Assembly: GCF_001189915.1 (NCBI RefSeq)
Contig: NZ_LFLS01000020.1
Location: forward strand, 1-64,000
Origin: Herbaspirillum autotrophicum
Lineage (GTDB): Bacteria > Pseudomonadota > Gammaproteobacteria > Burkholderiales > Burkholderiaceae_D
Length of the DNA stretch: 64,000 nt
Direction: 5' to 3'
Shown here: one piece after another, positions 1-8,886 of the stretch
Layout of the letters: every line of letters starts with the position of its first letter
Numbering within the stretch: position 1 is the stretch's first letter
Position numbers and translations under genes: made by a program
Notes under the pieces: model-generated
What the model saw: only the letters and a program-made list of their open reading frames with translations
Told to the model about the DNA's origin: nothing
The model's database searches: none

Positions 1-1
1 A

Positions 2-118
2 CGGGTCTTGCAACAAGAACACATTATTTACCCGCGCGCCGTGCGCTGGTTTATCGAAGGCCGGCTCGGCCTGGATGGCGGACGTGTCCGCATCGATTCT
101 GGCGTTGAGCAGGCTTGA
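2..118 (+). CDS. purN: Phosphoribosylglycinamide formyltransferase, C-terminal end (partial)
   Basis: The first 117 bases form an open frame that enters the window at base 2 and stops with TGA at 116-118. It encodes the last 38 residues, including EHIIYPRAVRWFIEGRLGLD, which matches the conserved C-terminus of PurN, the folate-dependent glycinamide ribonucleotide transformylase of purine synthesis. The catalytic core lies outside the window. The next gene starts 22 bases downstream on the same strand, so the two may be co-transcribed. Confidence 0.8.
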   Translation, partial: RVLQQEHIIYPRAVRWFIEGRLGLDGGRVRIDSGVEQA

Positions 119-139
119 ACATTTTATGAAGGATGCAGT

Positions 140-1396
140 ATGAGATTGCCACCCGCAATCATTCCCCAGACGGAAGAAGTCTTGCGCGAGATTTTGCGTT
201 TTACCGGCCCGGCCGATGTGACGTTGTCGCGTTATTTCAAGGACCATCCGCGTCTCGGCGGCCGCGAACGCGGCGTTATTGCCGAAGCAGTGTACGGCTT
301 GCTGCGCAACCGCACCGTTTATACCAACTTCGCCGAATCCGGCGCCGGTTCCCAGATGCGCCGCATGGCGCTGCTGGGCTTGATGGATGCGGTTGGCATT
401 GAACCAATCGCCGGCCTGACCGATGAAGAAACCGAATGGCTCACGCGTACTTCGCAGATTGACCGCACCCAGTTACCGCTGGTGATGCGCACCAATCTGC
501 CGCCATGGCTGTTCGACAAGCTGGTCGAACGCTACGGCGAAGAACAGACGCTGGCGCTGGCCGATGCCATGAATCAGCAGGCGCCGCTCGATTTGCGCGT
601 CAATGCGCTGACGGCGGATCGCGATGCGGTAATTGCCGAACTGGCGCAGGCGCCGATTCTGTGCGAGCCAACGCCTTATGCGCCGCTGGGTTTGCGGGTG
701 ATCAAGAAACCGGCCTTGCAGAATTTGCCGCTGTTCAAGAGCGGCGCCATTGAAGTGCAGGATGAAGGCAGTCAATTGCTGGCGCAGGTAGTGGGTGCCA
801 AGCGCGGCGAAATGGTGGTCGATTTCTGTGCCGGCGCTGGTGGCAAGACGCTGGCGCTGGGCGCAGGTATGCGCAATACCGGTCGCCTCTACGCATTTGA
901 CGTATCGGAAAAACGACTGGCCAAACTCAAGCCGCGCCTGGCGCGCAGCGGTTTGTCCAATGTCCATCCGGTATTGATCGCGCATGAGAACGACGCCAAG
1001 GTCAAACGTCTGGCAGGCAAGATTGACCGGGTATTGGTCGATGCGCCGTGCAGCGGTCTCGGCACTTTGCGCCGCAATCCGGATACCAAGTGGCGTCAGA
1101 CTCCTGAAGGCGTGGTTGAAATGCATGCCAAGCAGGTCGCCATTCTGGGCAGCGCGTCGCGACTGGTCAAAGCGGGTGGTCGTCTGGTTTACGGTACCTG
1201 CAGTTTCCTCAACGAAGAAAATGAAGATGTCATTGCCGAATTTCTGGCGGCATTCCCTGATTTTTCGCTGGTGCCGATGAAAGATGTTCTGGCCGAGCAA
1301 AAGATTGCGCTGGAAATGGGTGACTATCTCAAGCTGATGCCGCATGTGCATCAGACCGACGGCTTTTTTGCTGCGGTCATGGAGCGCAAGAAATAA
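140..1396 (+). CDS. RsmB/NOP-family SAM-dependent RNA m5C methyltransferase
   Basis: The 418-residue protein has the RsmB/Nop2 fold. The SAM-binding motif VVDFCAGAGGKT lies near residues 226-237, the motif IV loop DAPCSGLGTL at 301-310, and motif VI YGTCSFLNEEN at 351-361. Cys304 and Cys354 are the expected pair for m5C transfer to RNA, with the motif VI cysteine as nucleophile in this family. The N-terminus has a short NusB-like helical region. The likely substrate is 16S rRNA, but the paralogue to which it belongs (RsmB or a sister) cannot be fixed by eye. An AAGGA site precedes the ATG. It follows purN closely. Confidence 0.85.
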   Translation: MRLPPAIIPQTEEVLREILRFTGPADVTLSRYFKDHPRLGGRERGVIAEAVYGLLRNRTVYTNFAESGAGSQMRRMALLGLMDAVGIEPIAGLTDEETEWLTRTSQIDRTQLPLVMRTNLPPWLFDKLVERYGEEQTLALADAMNQQAPLDLRVNALTADRDAVIAELAQAPILCEPTPYAPLGLRVIKKPALQNLPLFKSGAIEVQDEGSQLLAQVVGAKRGEMVVDFCAGAGGKTLALGAGMRNTGRLYAFDVSEKRLAKLKPRLARSGLSNVHPVLIAHENDAKVKRLAGKIDRVLVDAPCSGLGTLRRNPDTKWRQTPEGVVEMHAKQVAILGSASRLVKAGGRLVYGTCSFLNEENEDVIAEFLAAFPDFSLVPMKDVLAEQKIALEMGDYLKLMPHVHQTDGFFAAVMERKK

Positions 1397-1463
1397 TGCC
1401 GCGACGACATGCCGGGAACGATGCAATTGCTAAAATGATGATTTTCATCATTCCTGACAGCGC

Positions 1464-2804
1464 ATGATTTCTGGCTTGTTTTCCGATATCTACAGTTTCC
1501 TGTTCGGCGCACTGGCGCCGGCAGATGTGCTGCGCCAGCTCGCTGTCATTGTGCTGTGCATGGGGCTGGGCTGGGGCATGTCTCGTGGCCTGCGCAAGAT
1601 GTTCACACTGTCGGATGACAGTTCGGATGTGTTGCGGCTCGGTGTCAAAAGCTTTGTGCGGGTGCTGTCGCCGCTGCTGATTCTGATCCTGCTGGCATTG
1701 AGCAGGATGCTGCTGGTTAAGATGCATCATCCGGTCACGCTGTGGCAGGTAATGATGCCGCTGATGATCGCGCAGGTCGCGATGCGCTTCGTGTTTTATG
1801 TGCTGCGCAGTATCTTCGTGCATGAGACTACCGCCGGCGCGTTTCTGCAATTGTTCGAAAAGGTATTCGCAATCCTGGTCTGGATTTGCGTCGGCCTGTA
1901 CATCACCGGCTTGTGGCCGGACCTGATTTCCTATCTCGACGGCACCATCATTCCGCTGGGCCGCAACAAAGCTTCCCTGTTGACCATCATGCAAGCCTGC
2001 GCCTCGGTGCTGGTAACGCTGGTGATTGCGCTGTGGGCCGGCGCCATGCTGGAAGACCGCATGATGAAGCTCAACACCATGCACTCATCGCTGCGCACGG
2101 TGGTGGCACGCATGGCACGGGCGATTCTGATTTTGATCGCAATTCTTGTCAGTCTGTCACTGGTCGGTATCGACCTGACTGTGCTGTCGGTGTTTGGCGG
2201 TGCGCTCGGCGTCGGGCTCGGCTTGGGTTTGCAAAAGATTGCCAGCAGTTACGTCTCGGGTTTCGTGATTCTGCTGGAGCGCAGCATGGCCATTGGCGAT
2301 ATGGTCAATGTCGACCGCTATTTCGGTAAGGTGACGCAAATCAATACGCGTTACACCATTCTCGAAGGGTTGGACGGCATCGAGTCGGTATTGCCCAATG
2401 AAATGTTCATGTCCAGTCCGGTGCAGAACTATTCGCTGACCAACAAGATTATTCGTCTGTCAACACAAGTCACAATTCTCTACCAGGACGACATCGAAAG
2501 CGTCTTGTCATTGCTGGAACAGGCCACACGTAGTGTTAACCGGGTTGCCGATCAGATATTGCCGCAAGCCTTGCTGCTCAAGATCGGGGTTGACGGGCTG
2601 GAACTGGAAATTGGCTTCTGGATTACCGATCCTGAAAACGGCCGGCTCAATGTGTTGTCAGATGTCAATCGGGCCATCTGGCGGGTATTCAAGACCCATG
2701 GAATCAAAGTTGCGCATCCCAAGCGTGACATCCGCGTCATGGATCCGCGCAGTTTTGATCAAAGTGTTGCAGGCTCGGTACCGGATGCGCCCAAACTGAC
2801 ATAA
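1464..2804 (+). CDS. MscS-family mechanosensitive ion channel
   Basis: The 446-residue protein has several hydrophobic segments in its first 260 residues, then the pore-lining and beta domain typical of MscS: a glycine-rich stretch (FGGALGVGLGLGLQKIAS) near 240-258, then SGFVILLERSMAIGDMV and a cytoplasmic domain ending near PKRDIRVMD. MscS channels release solutes under hypo-osmotic membrane tension. The several N-terminal membrane segments make it longer than E. coli MscS (286 residues), resembling the YbdG/YnaI-type larger channels. The ribosome site before the ATG is weak. It lies 67 bases after the methyltransferase, on the same strand. Confidence 0.88.
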   Translation: MISGLFSDIYSFLFGALAPADVLRQLAVIVLCMGLGWGMSRGLRKMFTLSDDSSDVLRLGVKSFVRVLSPLLILILLALSRMLLVKMHHPVTLWQVMMPLMIAQVAMRFVFYVLRSIFVHETTAGAFLQLFEKVFAILVWICVGLYITGLWPDLISYLDGTIIPLGRNKASLLTIMQACASVLVTLVIALWAGAMLEDRMMKLNTMHSSLRTVVARMARAILILIAILVSLSLVGIDLTVLSVFGGALGVGLGLGLQKIASSYVSGFVILLERSMAIGDMVNVDRYFGKVTQINTRYTILEGLDGIESVLPNEMFMSSPVQNYSLTNKIIRLSTQVTILYQDDIESVLSLLEQATRSVNRVADQILPQALLLKIGVDGLELEIGFWITDPENGRLNVLSDVNRAIWRVFKTHGIKVAHPKRDIRVMDPRSFDQSVAGSVPDAPKLT

Positions 2805-2891
2805 TCAGCGTACAATGCCGGGAAATACAAGAATATAGATGCTTTTTGTTGGCAATATGGGTTGCCGTGACGTATCTCTTTTGGAGTGGTA

Positions 2892-4088
2892 ATGACCGTA
2901 GACACAATTCTGGACTTTCTTTCGAACGGGCTGCTGCATGCAACCGGTTGGCAGATTTTCTTTTACACGCTGGCCGTGACGCATATCACGATTGCCGGTG
3001 TCACCATTTATCTGCATCGTTGCCAGGCGCACCGTGCGTTGGAATTGCACGCTATCCCAAGCCATTTCTTCCGTCTCTGGTTGTGGATGACGACCGGTAT
3101 GGTCACCAAGGAGTGGGCTGCGATTCACCGCAAGCATCACGCCAAATGCGAAACCGAAGAAGATCCGCACAGCCCGCAGACCCGCGGTATCAAGAAGGTA
3201 TTGCTGGAAGGTGCCGAACTGTATCGTGCCGAGTCGAAGAATGCCGAGACCATGGAAAAATATGGTCACGGCACACCTGACGACTGGGTCGAGCGCAATG
3301 TTTACAGCCGCTTCGGCTGGCAGGGCGTGGGCCTGATGCTGATCATCAACGTCATGTTGTTCGGCGTGGTCGGTCTGACCGTGTGGGCGGTACAGATGTT
3401 GTGGATCCCGATTACTGCGGCCGGCATCATCAACGGTATCGGCCACTACTGGGGCTACCGCAACTATGATTGCAACGATGCTGCGACCAATGTTTTCCCA
3501 TGGGGCATCATCATCGGCGGCGAAGAGCTGCACAATAACCATCACACTTTCGGCACCTCGGCCAAGCTGTCGTCCAAATGGTATGAATTCGATATCGGCT
3601 GGATGTATATCCGCATTCTGGAAATGATGGGTCTGGCCAAGGTCAAGAAGATTGCGCCGGCACCGAAGTTCGACCGCCAGAAGCTGGTTGCCGATTTCGA
3701 CACGCTGCAATCGGTGATCGCCAACCGTTACGATGTGACTGCCAAGTATGCTGCGTCGCTCAAGCGCGCATGGCATGACGAGCTGGAACATCTGGCGGAA
3801 AAGGCCAAACTGGAATCGCGTTTCCTGAAGTCGTCGAAGAAATTGCTGCAACGTGAGCCGGCCAAGCTGGAAGACGGACAGAAACAACAGTTGTCGGAGT
3901 TGTTCCTGCACAGCAAGCCGCTGCAAACGATGCATGAAATGCGCATTGAACTCGGTGCGATCTGGGAGCGTTCCCATTCGACCCGCGAACAGTTGCTGCA
4001 TCAGTTGCAAGACTGGTGTGCACGTGCTGAAGCGTCCGGTATCCAGGCGCTGAGGGATTTTGCACTGCGTCTGCGCAGCTACGCCTGA
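2892..4088 (+). CDS. Membrane fatty acid (acyl-CoA type) desaturase
   Basis: The 398-residue protein carries the three histidine clusters of membrane di-iron desaturases: HRCQAHRALELH near residue 40, HRKHHAKCE near 77 and HNNHH near 216, separated by hydrophobic segments. This class introduces double bonds into acyl chains in the inner membrane and adjusts fluidity. The C-terminal 150 residues are hydrophilic and partly coiled-coil-like, an extension seen in proteobacterial homologues. The ATG at 2892 is preferred over an in-frame GTG at 2886 because GGAG at 2883 gives correct spacing. A hairpin follows the stop. Confidence 0.87.
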   Translation: MTVDTILDFLSNGLLHATGWQIFFYTLAVTHITIAGVTIYLHRCQAHRALELHAIPSHFFRLWLWMTTGMVTKEWAAIHRKHHAKCETEEDPHSPQTRGIKKVLLEGAELYRAESKNAETMEKYGHGTPDDWVERNVYSRFGWQGVGLMLIINVMLFGVVGLTVWAVQMLWIPITAAGIINGIGHYWGYRNYDCNDAATNVFPWGIIIGGEELHNNHHTFGTSAKLSSKWYEFDIGWMYIRILEMMGLAKVKKIAPAPKFDRQKLVADFDTLQSVIANRYDVTAKYAASLKRAWHDELEHLAEKAKLESRFLKSSKKLLQREPAKLEDGQKQQLSELFLHSKPLQTMHEMRIELGAIWERSHSTREQLLHQLQDWCARAEASGIQALRDFALRLRSYA

Positions 4089-4099
4089 TCGTAATACAT

Positions 4100-4127
4100 G
4101 ACCGCAAACCTCATGGGGTTTGCGGTC
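4100..4127 (+). terminator. Hairpin downstream of the desaturase gene
   Basis: An 11-bp perfect stem (GACCGCAAACC pairing with GGTTTGCGGTC) begins 12 bases after the desaturase stop. The following tract GTTGTC is only weakly T-rich, so termination may be inefficient or Rho-assisted. Confidence 0.5.
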
Positions 4128-4488
4128 GTTGTCGATGCAATGTCGGCAATCGCAAGTCTTGCTCTTCCCGATCTCAATAATTCAGAATCAACGTGGTTTG
4201 CCATGTTGCCGTAAGTGGTGATGCCGGTATTCGTGCTGCATGCGTCATCAGCGCTTCCGGTTTCCTTGCGGCCAGCCGGGGAGGGTAATTATCTGTTTGC
4301 GTGTGCCGCTGCGGGGTTATCGTTTGCGCTCAACAGCGCATCATGTGGCGGGTCGCATGGTGGTGAAACAAGGGGTGGCGGGCGTCTTGCCGGAAGTGGG
4401 CAGGGAGGGCATGCGACGCAGTGCTGCGGGCATGCGCAGCGGTCAGGGTTTTGCATTGTGCGATTGCAGGCGGCCTGGCAGGGACGAA
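4128..4488. other. Intergenic region without a recognisable gene
   Basis: About 360 bases lie between the desaturase hairpin and the rpmG terminator. Open frames cross it on the plus strand, but they run antisense through rpmG and rpmB and have no ribosome site or family signature. I see no RNA gene or repeat. Confidence 0.5.
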
Positions 4489-4522
4489 AAAAAGCCCCGG
4501 GGGAAATTTCGCCGGGGCTTTT
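4489..4522 (-). terminator. Intrinsic terminator of rpmB-rpmG
   Basis: The inverted repeat AAAAGCCCCGG...CCGGGGCTTTT lies about 20 bases beyond the rpmG stop. Read on the minus strand it is a GC-rich stem followed by a T run, a standard Rho-independent terminator. Confidence 0.85.
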
Positions 4523-4541
4523 CTTGCGAGTACAGGATCAA

Positions 4542-4709
4542 TTACTTGATCTTGGTCTCTTTGTATTCAACGTGCTTGCGTGCCTTGGGATCAAACTTCA
4601 TGATCGCCAGTTTCTCAGGCGTAGTACGCTTGTTCTTTGTAGTCGTGTAGAAATGACCTGTACCTGCAGTCGATTCCAACTTGATTTTGTCGCGGCCGGA
4701 TTTAGCCAT
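4542..4709 (-). CDS. rpmG: 50S ribosomal protein L33
   Basis: The 55-residue product begins [20 protein letters not shown] and ends [14 protein letters not shown], the standard bacterial L33 sequence and length. It lacks the CxxC zinc pairs of the Zn-binding L33 form, so it is the zinc-independent type. It lies 25 bases downstream of rpmB on the same strand and the pair ends at a strong terminator, the usual rpmBG operon. Confidence 0.97.
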   Translation of the reverse strand: MAKSGRDKIKLESTAGTGHFYTTTKNKRTTPEKLAIMKFDPKARKHVEYKETKIK

Positions 4710-4734
4710 GATAGATTTCCTTTAATTCTGCTGG

Positions 4735-4971
4735 TTAGACTTTTTCGCCACGAGCACGCATGTCGACCAAAACGGCATCAATACCGATTTTGTCGATAAC
4801 GCGCAGACCGGCGTTGGACAAGCGCAGGGAAACCCAGCGATTTTCAGACTCAACGAAAATGCGGCGATTTTGCAGGTTAGGCAAAAAGCGGCGTTTTGTC
4901 TTGTTGTTTGCATGGGAAACGTTGTTGCCGACCATCGGCCCCTTCCCGGTGACTTGGCAAACACGTGCCAT
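4735..4971 (-). CDS. rpmB: 50S ribosomal protein L28
   Basis: The 78-residue product starts [20 protein letters not shown] and contains [13 protein letters not shown] and the C-terminal [12 protein letters not shown], all standard for L28. It is the first gene of the rpmB-rpmG operon. An AAGGAG ribosome site precedes the ATG and a strong sigma-70 promoter lies 40-68 bases upstream. Confidence 0.97.
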
Positions 4972-5010
4972 ATGAACTCCTTGAAAATTCCAGAAATTGG
5001 AAAAAAAGTG

Positions 5011-5039
5011 AGTATATATAAAAAACTTCTATTTTTCAA
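5011..5039 (-). promoter_or_regulatory. Sigma-70 promoter of rpmB-rpmG
   Basis: On the minus strand TTGAAA (5039-5034) and TATACT (5016-5011) are separated by 17 bases, close to consensus. The promoter sits in an AT-rich patch directly upstream of rpmB. Confidence 0.75.
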
Positions 5040-5104
5040 TGACTTGCGAAAAACAATTGTGTCTCGATTTGTTTTTGTTGTTCACAATTGTTTGTGCGCC
5101 GGGT

Positions 5105-5779
5105 TTACAGCTCGCCATGCTCTGCAAAGGAGTAAGAGCTCGGGCCGGCAACGATGATGTGATCGAGTATCCGCACGTCAACGAGCTGCAGCGCCTGCCT
5201 GAGTCCCTGAGTCAGCAACTTGTCGGCGGCGCTCGGCGATGGCTCGCCGGAGGGGTGATTATGCGCCAGGATGACCGAGGCCGCATTGTTGGTGAGCGCT
5301 GCCTTGACCACTTCGCGCGGATAAACGCTGGTGTGTGTCAGCGTGCCGCGAAACAGTTGCTCGGAGCAGATCATGCGGTTCCTGACGTCGAGAAACAGCA
5401 CCACGAATGCTTCGTACGCTTTGCCATGGAACAGCACCTGCAGATAATGGCGCACCGCCAGCGGTGAATTCAGTATATTGCCTTGTTGCAAAGTTTCTGC
5501 CAGTGCGCGCCGTGATAATTCCAGCGTGGCTTGCAGTTGTGCGTATTTGGCGCTGCCGAGTCCGTGGATGGCCGACAGTTCTTCGAGCGGCGCCGCACAC
5601 AGCGCATTGAGCGAGCCGAAACGGTCCACCATGTCCTGCGCCAGATCAACAGCGCTTTTGCCGGGCACCCCCACGCGCAGGAAAATCGCCAGCAATTCAG
5701 TATCCGAAAGGGACTGCGGTCCCAGCTTGATCAGGCGTTCGCGCGGACGTTGTTCGGCCGGCCAGTCGGTGATTGCCAT
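5105..5779 (-). CDS. radC: RadC/JAB-domain protein (UPF0758)
   Basis: The 224-residue protein has an N-terminal helix-hairpin-helix-like region (residues about 20-75) and a C-terminal JAB/MPN metalloprotease-like domain. The metal motif is visible as SVILAHNHPSGEPSPSAAD near residues 167-185 (HxH...D), with a conserved Glu upstream. The name RadC comes from an E. coli mutation later traced to another gene; the biochemical role of this family is unsettled. It is transcribed towards rpmB and divergently from the FKBP gene. Confidence 0.93.
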   Translation of the reverse strand: MAITDWPAEQRPRERLIKLGPQSLSDTELLAIFLRVGVPGKSAVDLAQDMVDRFGSLNALCAAPLEELSAIHGLGSAKYAQLQATLELSRRALAETLQQGNILNSPLAVRHYLQVLFHGKAYEAFVVLFLDVRNRMICSEQLFRGTLTHTSVYPREVVKAALTNNAASVILAHNHPSGEPSPSAADKLLTQGLRQALQLVDVRILDHIIVAGPSSYSFAEHGEL

Positions 5780-5869
5780 TGAAATCCTCCAGAGTTTATC
5801 GTGTGATTTTTACGCGCCGTGACAACGTGGCTTACAATAGCGGGCTATCACGCTTACTTCCTATAGTCC

Positions 5870-6325
5870 ATGTCCAACGTCTCAGTACCGGTTGTTACCG
5901 AAACCGCCTATCTCACGCTGCATTACCGCGTGGCGGCCCTCAATGGCGACAACATCGTCAGCACCTTCGATGAAAAGCCGGCCACGCTCCAGTTCGGGCA
6001 AGGGCAACTGGCGCCGTTTCTGGAAGCCTGCCTGCTCGGTTTGCCGGAAGGCACGCATCAGACCTTCGAACTGCCTCCCGAGAAAGCGTTTGGACCGCGC
6101 AACCCGGATTTGATTCAGCGCGTTTCCCGTACGACGCTCGAAGAAAACTCCTCATTCGACGAGCAATATCGCGTCGGCGATCTGGTCGATTTTGCGGCAC
6201 CGGGCGGCGGACGCTTTGCCGGCGTGCTGCGCGAAATGGATGAGCAGAGCGCATTGTTTGATTTCAATCATCCGTTGGCCGGCCAATCAATTAAATTTGA
6301 AGTAAAAATCATTGGAATTCTGTAG
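5870..6325 (+). CDS. fkpB: FKBP-type peptidyl-prolyl cis-trans isomerase (SlpA/FkpB type)
   Basis: The 151-residue protein contains the FKBP core motifs: LHYRVAALNGDNIVSTFDEKP near the N-terminus and EACLLGLPEGTHQTFELPPEKAFG-type sequence around residues 55-80, followed by the insert-in-flap region. It has no signal peptide, so it should be a cytoplasmic prolyl isomerase/chaperone. The gene lies 40 bases before ispH; the fkpB-ispH pair is conserved in proteobacteria (slpA-lytB in E. coli), which supports the assignment. Confidence 0.92.
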   Translation: MSNVSVPVVTETAYLTLHYRVAALNGDNIVSTFDEKPATLQFGQGQLAPFLEACLLGLPEGTHQTFELPPEKAFGPRNPDLIQRVSRTTLEENSSFDEQYRVGDLVDFAAPGGGRFAGVLREMDEQSALFDFNHPLAGQSIKFEVKIIGIL

Positions 6326-6365
6326 TTGGCGTTGAAGTATTGCGAGCGCAATCAAGGATGTAATC

Positions 6366-7328
6366 ATGGACAGTCAAGAAGCTGAAGTATTGCTGGCGCA
6401 GCCGCGCGGTTTTTGTGCCGGCGTCGATCGCGCCATTGAAATCGTGGAACGTGCGCTGACACAGTTTGGCGCGCCGATTTACGTGCGCCATGAAATCGTG
6501 CACAACGCCTACGTGGTGGCCGACCTGCGCAACAAGGGGGCCATTTTCATCGAAGAACTGGCCGATGTCCCGGCCGGCAACACCGTGATCTTTTCTGCGC
6601 ACGGCGTTTCCAAGGCGGTCCAGGCCGAGGCGGCAGAGCGCGGGCTGACGGTGTTCGACGCGACCTGTCCGCTGGTGACCAAAGTGCATATCGAAGTGGC
6701 CAAGATGCGGCGCGAAGGTCGCGAAATCATCATGATCGGGCATGAGGGGCATCCCGAAGTCGAGGGCACCATGGGCCAGACCGAGCAGGGCATGTATCTG
6801 GTCGAAACGGTGGCCGACGTGCAGCGGCTGGCAGTCAGCAATCCGGACATGCTGGCCTACGTGTCGCAGACCACATTGTCGGTGGACGATACCGCTGACA
6901 TCATTGCCGCGCTCAAGGAAAAATTTCCGAGCATTACCGAGCCGAAAAAAGGTGACATCTGTTACGCCACCACCAACCGTCAGGAGGCGGTCAAATTCAT
7001 GGCGCCTCAGGTTGATGTGGTGATTGTGGTGGGCAGCCCCAACAGCTCCAACTCCAATCGTCTGCGTGAAGTTGCCGAGAAAAAGGGGGTGCCGGCCTAT
7101 ATGGTCGACAACGCCGCGCAGATCAATCCTGACTGGTTTGCCGGTAAAGTCCGGATCGGCGTGACGGCCGGTGCTTCGGCGCCGGAAGTGCTGGTGCAGG
7201 CAGTGATCGATCGTTTGAAAGAATGCGGCGCACGCAGTGTGCGGGTACTGGACGGCATTGAAGAACATGTCACCTTCCCCATGCCCAAGGGATTGGGCGG
7301 CGCACGCGCCGGCAGCAATCAGGCCTGA
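6366..7328 (+). CDS. ispH: 4-hydroxy-3-methylbut-2-enyl diphosphate reductase
   Basis: The 320-residue protein is full-length IspH (LytB). It catalyses the last step of the MEP isoprenoid pathway, making IPP and DMAPP with a [4Fe-4S] cluster. Cluster cysteines are visible in [12 protein letters not shown] (Cys17), in [12 protein letters not shown] and in [10 protein letters not shown]; the substrate motif [11 protein letters not shown] is intact, as is the TAGASAPE motif. It follows fkpB in the same orientation and ends at a clear terminator. Confidence 0.97.
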   Translation: MDSQEAEVLLAQPRGFCAGVDRAIEIVERALTQFGAPIYVRHEIVHNAYVVADLRNKGAIFIEELADVPAGNTVIFSAHGVSKAVQAEAAERGLTVFDATCPLVTKVHIEVAKMRREGREIIMIGHEGHPEVEGTMGQTEQGMYLVETVADVQRLAVSNPDMLAYVSQTTLSVDDTADIIAALKEKFPSITEPKKGDICYATTNRQEAVKFMAPQVDVVIVVGSPNSSNSNRLREVAEKKGVPAYMVDNAAQINPDWFAGKVRIGVTAGASAPEVLVQAVIDRLKECGARSVRVLDGIEEHVTFPMPKGLGGARAGSNQA

Positions 7329-7370
7329 GTTGCCGCTGCCACCCTGCGGGTGCGGCCGGCACCCCACATG

Positions 7371-7407
7371 AAAAAGACCGCCGGATATTCTCGGTGGTCT
7401 TTTTTTA
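7371..7407 (+). terminator. Intrinsic terminator after ispH
   Basis: AAAAAGACCGCCG pairs with CGGTGGTCTTTTTTT across a short loop. A-run and T-run flank the stem, so it can also act on the minus strand for the convergent DUF2383 gene. Confidence 0.85.
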
Positions 7408-7449
7408 TGCCGGCAACAGCCGGCGTTCATCAATCAGCGCCGGCGTTGC

Positions 7450-7914
7450 TCAGGCTGCGTTCCTGGCCTTGACCTGATCGCGCAATGCTTTGACGCGATC
7501 ATGGTTGGCGATTACGCCCTGATACTGGCGCTCGACAATCAGGCGCACATCATTTGGCAGGTCTTGCGCCAGCGCCTTGCGATAGGCTTGCACGGCAGCG
7601 TCTTCGCCGCGTTCGCATTCATTCAGAATACTTTCGTCATCCTTGCCGGTCAGTGCCGATTTCAGGTTGACCCATTGGCGATGCAAGGTCCCGGTGACGG
7701 AACTGTGGGTTGCCGGCTCGCCGCCGAGTGCACGCACCAGATCCTGCAATTCCTGAACGGTGCGGGCACAGTCACGCGAACGGTCGAGGAACATGCTGGC
7801 GTAGTAAGCCTTGCGCTCGCTGGCATCTTCGGCGCAGGTACGGAAACCTTCTTCGCCATCGCGTGAAATCTGGATCAGGTCGTTCAGTGTGGAAATCAGA
7901 TGATCGTTGTTCAT
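7450..7914 (-). CDS. PA2169-family four-helix-bundle protein (DUF2383)
   Basis: The 154-residue protein starts MNNDHLISTLNDLIQISRDGEEGF and continues with CAEDASERKAYYASMFLDRSRDCARTVQEL-type sequence, matching the DUF2383/PA2169 four-helix-bundle family related to ferritin-like folds. Function is unknown; homologues are commonly stress-induced. It is the minus-strand edge of the small-protein stretch. The very short membrane-peptide gene at 7981-8058 lies just upstream on the same strand, so both may share a transcript. Confidence 0.82.
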   Translation of the reverse strand: MNNDHLISTLNDLIQISRDGEEGFRTCAEDASERKAYYASMFLDRSRDCARTVQELQDLVRALGGEPATHSSVTGTLHRQWVNLKSALTGKDDESILNECERGEDAAVQAYRKALAQDLPNDVRLIVERQYQGVIANHDRVKALRDQVKARNAA

Positions 7915-7980
7915 GACATTCCTTTCAGTGAGAGTGAATCAAGATTGGTGCAGGTTCTGCGTGCGCCGGGTTACGAAAAA

Positions 7981-8058
7981 TCAGTGCACGAAAAAATAAA
8001 CCAGTACCAGTACGAAAGCCGGAACGCCGAGTAACCAGGCCAGAAAATATTTACCCAT
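7981..8058 (-). CDS. 25-residue single-span membrane peptide, paralogue of 8887-8961
   Basis: An ATG preceded by AAGGAG at correct spacing opens a 25-codon frame. The peptide begins MGKYFLAWLLGVPAFVLVLV and ends in aromatic/hydrophobic residues plus His, so it is a single membrane span. Residues 4-13 align with a second tiny gene at 8887 (shared WLLGVP core and M-x-K-[YF] start). Two independent copies with good ribosome sites argue for real genes. Function is unknown. It is too short for ordinary gene callers. Confidence 0.62.
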   Translation of the reverse strand: MGKYFLAWLLGVPAFVLVLVYFFVH

Positions 8059-8410
8059 TACCGCTCCTTGAGTAGGCTGACCAGTCAAGGCCAGCGGGTC
8101 ATGCCGTCACGGCAAATATGAAATGAGTGGATGGCGTTGCATCACATGTGAAGCGAAACGTCGTCCAGTGATTGTCATCGTAATGGCGGCGCCGGCCGCA
8201 AGCCATCAGACGGTGCCCCAAGATTCTGTAGGAATTGCGGATCGATTTTGTTTTCTGGGCCCTCGCTGATGCGCAAATCTAGTGCTGGCAAGGGATCTCA
8301 TCTTGTCCTACAAGACAATCGGCGGGCGTCCTATAGGGTTACCCGGCACCCGTTGTTACTATTTTCCCCATGGCATCAGTACATCACCACTCACTGTTGA
8401 CGGAGGCTTC
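8059..8410. promoter_or_regulatory. Divergent intergenic region with a short palindrome
   Basis: About 350 bases separate the minus-strand tiny gene from the CsbD-like gene. It contains a perfect 6-bp inverted repeat with 3-base spacer (TCTTGT-CCT-ACAAGA, 8301-8315) about 95 bases before the CsbD ATG. No gene is apparent. The palindrome could be a regulator site, but no known consensus is matched. Confidence 0.35.
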
Positions 8411-8605
8411 ATGAACAAGGATCAGATTGCCGGCACCTGCAAGATCGTGATCGGGAAATTCGAAGAAAAATTGGCCACATTGCGTGGCGACCGGGCAGGC
8501 CAACATCATGCCAGACAAAAGCAGACCGAGGGCGATATCCAGCGCACCATCGGGGAAGCACGGCAAATCATTAATCGCTCACTCAAGCGCAACGTGTCGG
8601 CTTGA
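8411..8605 (+). CDS. CsbD-like stress protein (first copy)
   Basis: The 64-residue protein begins MNKDQIAGTCKIVIGKFEEK, the CsbD-family start (MNKDQ-x-G-K-x-K-G), followed by GDR and EGDIQRTIGEARQ. CsbD proteins are small, hydrophilic, general-stress-induced proteins of unknown function. This copy is more diverged than the one at 14701 and carries a cysteine and a histidine-rich middle. CGGAGG precedes the ATG. It opens a run of plus-strand small genes. Confidence 0.72.
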   Translation: MNKDQIAGTCKIVIGKFEEKLATLRGDRAGQHHARQKQTEGDIQRTIGEARQIINRSLKRNVSA

Positions 8606-8629
8606 TGAAGTCTGAAGGGAGCAGAAAAG

Positions 8630-8827
8630 ATGAAGTCAAATAAAAGTTTATTGCTGGCAGTCGGTATTGCAAGTGCTGCCGTATGTGTGGTCCTCAACAT
8701 TTTTGCGAGTCGGGCCGAGCGGCAGGAAAAGAAATTGCAGCGCAAGGCGCTGCACCGGTGGGAAGGCGAAGGCGGCACTGTTCTGACGCCGCAAATGCCC
8801 GCCGCAGAGGATCATCCGAACACCTGA
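8630..8827 (+). CDS. Small membrane-anchored protein, unknown function
   Basis: The 65-residue protein has one N-terminal hydrophobic span (SLLLAVGIASAAVCVVLNIF, about residues 6-25), a basic stretch (SRAERQEKKLQRKALHRW) and an acidic/proline tail. It looks like an inner-membrane protein with a short cytosolic tail. A GGGAG site precedes the ATG and it starts 24 bases after the CsbD-like stop. I do not recognise a family. Confidence 0.65.
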   Translation: MKSNKSLLLAVGIASAAVCVVLNIFASRAERQEKKLQRKALHRWEGEGGTVLTPQMPAAEDHPNT

Positions 8828-8886
8828 ATCGAGAGCATTGGCTTCAGATCAATGTCGTGGGAAACAGAGTCAAGAGGGAGGCGGAC

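Noticed and set aside
473..1426. 317-codon minus-strand frame
   Set aside because: It is antisense to the RNA methyltransferase, whose motifs are intact.
4215..4799. 194-codon plus-strand frame upstream of radC
   Set aside because: It reads antisense through rpmG and part of rpmB and has no ribosome site.
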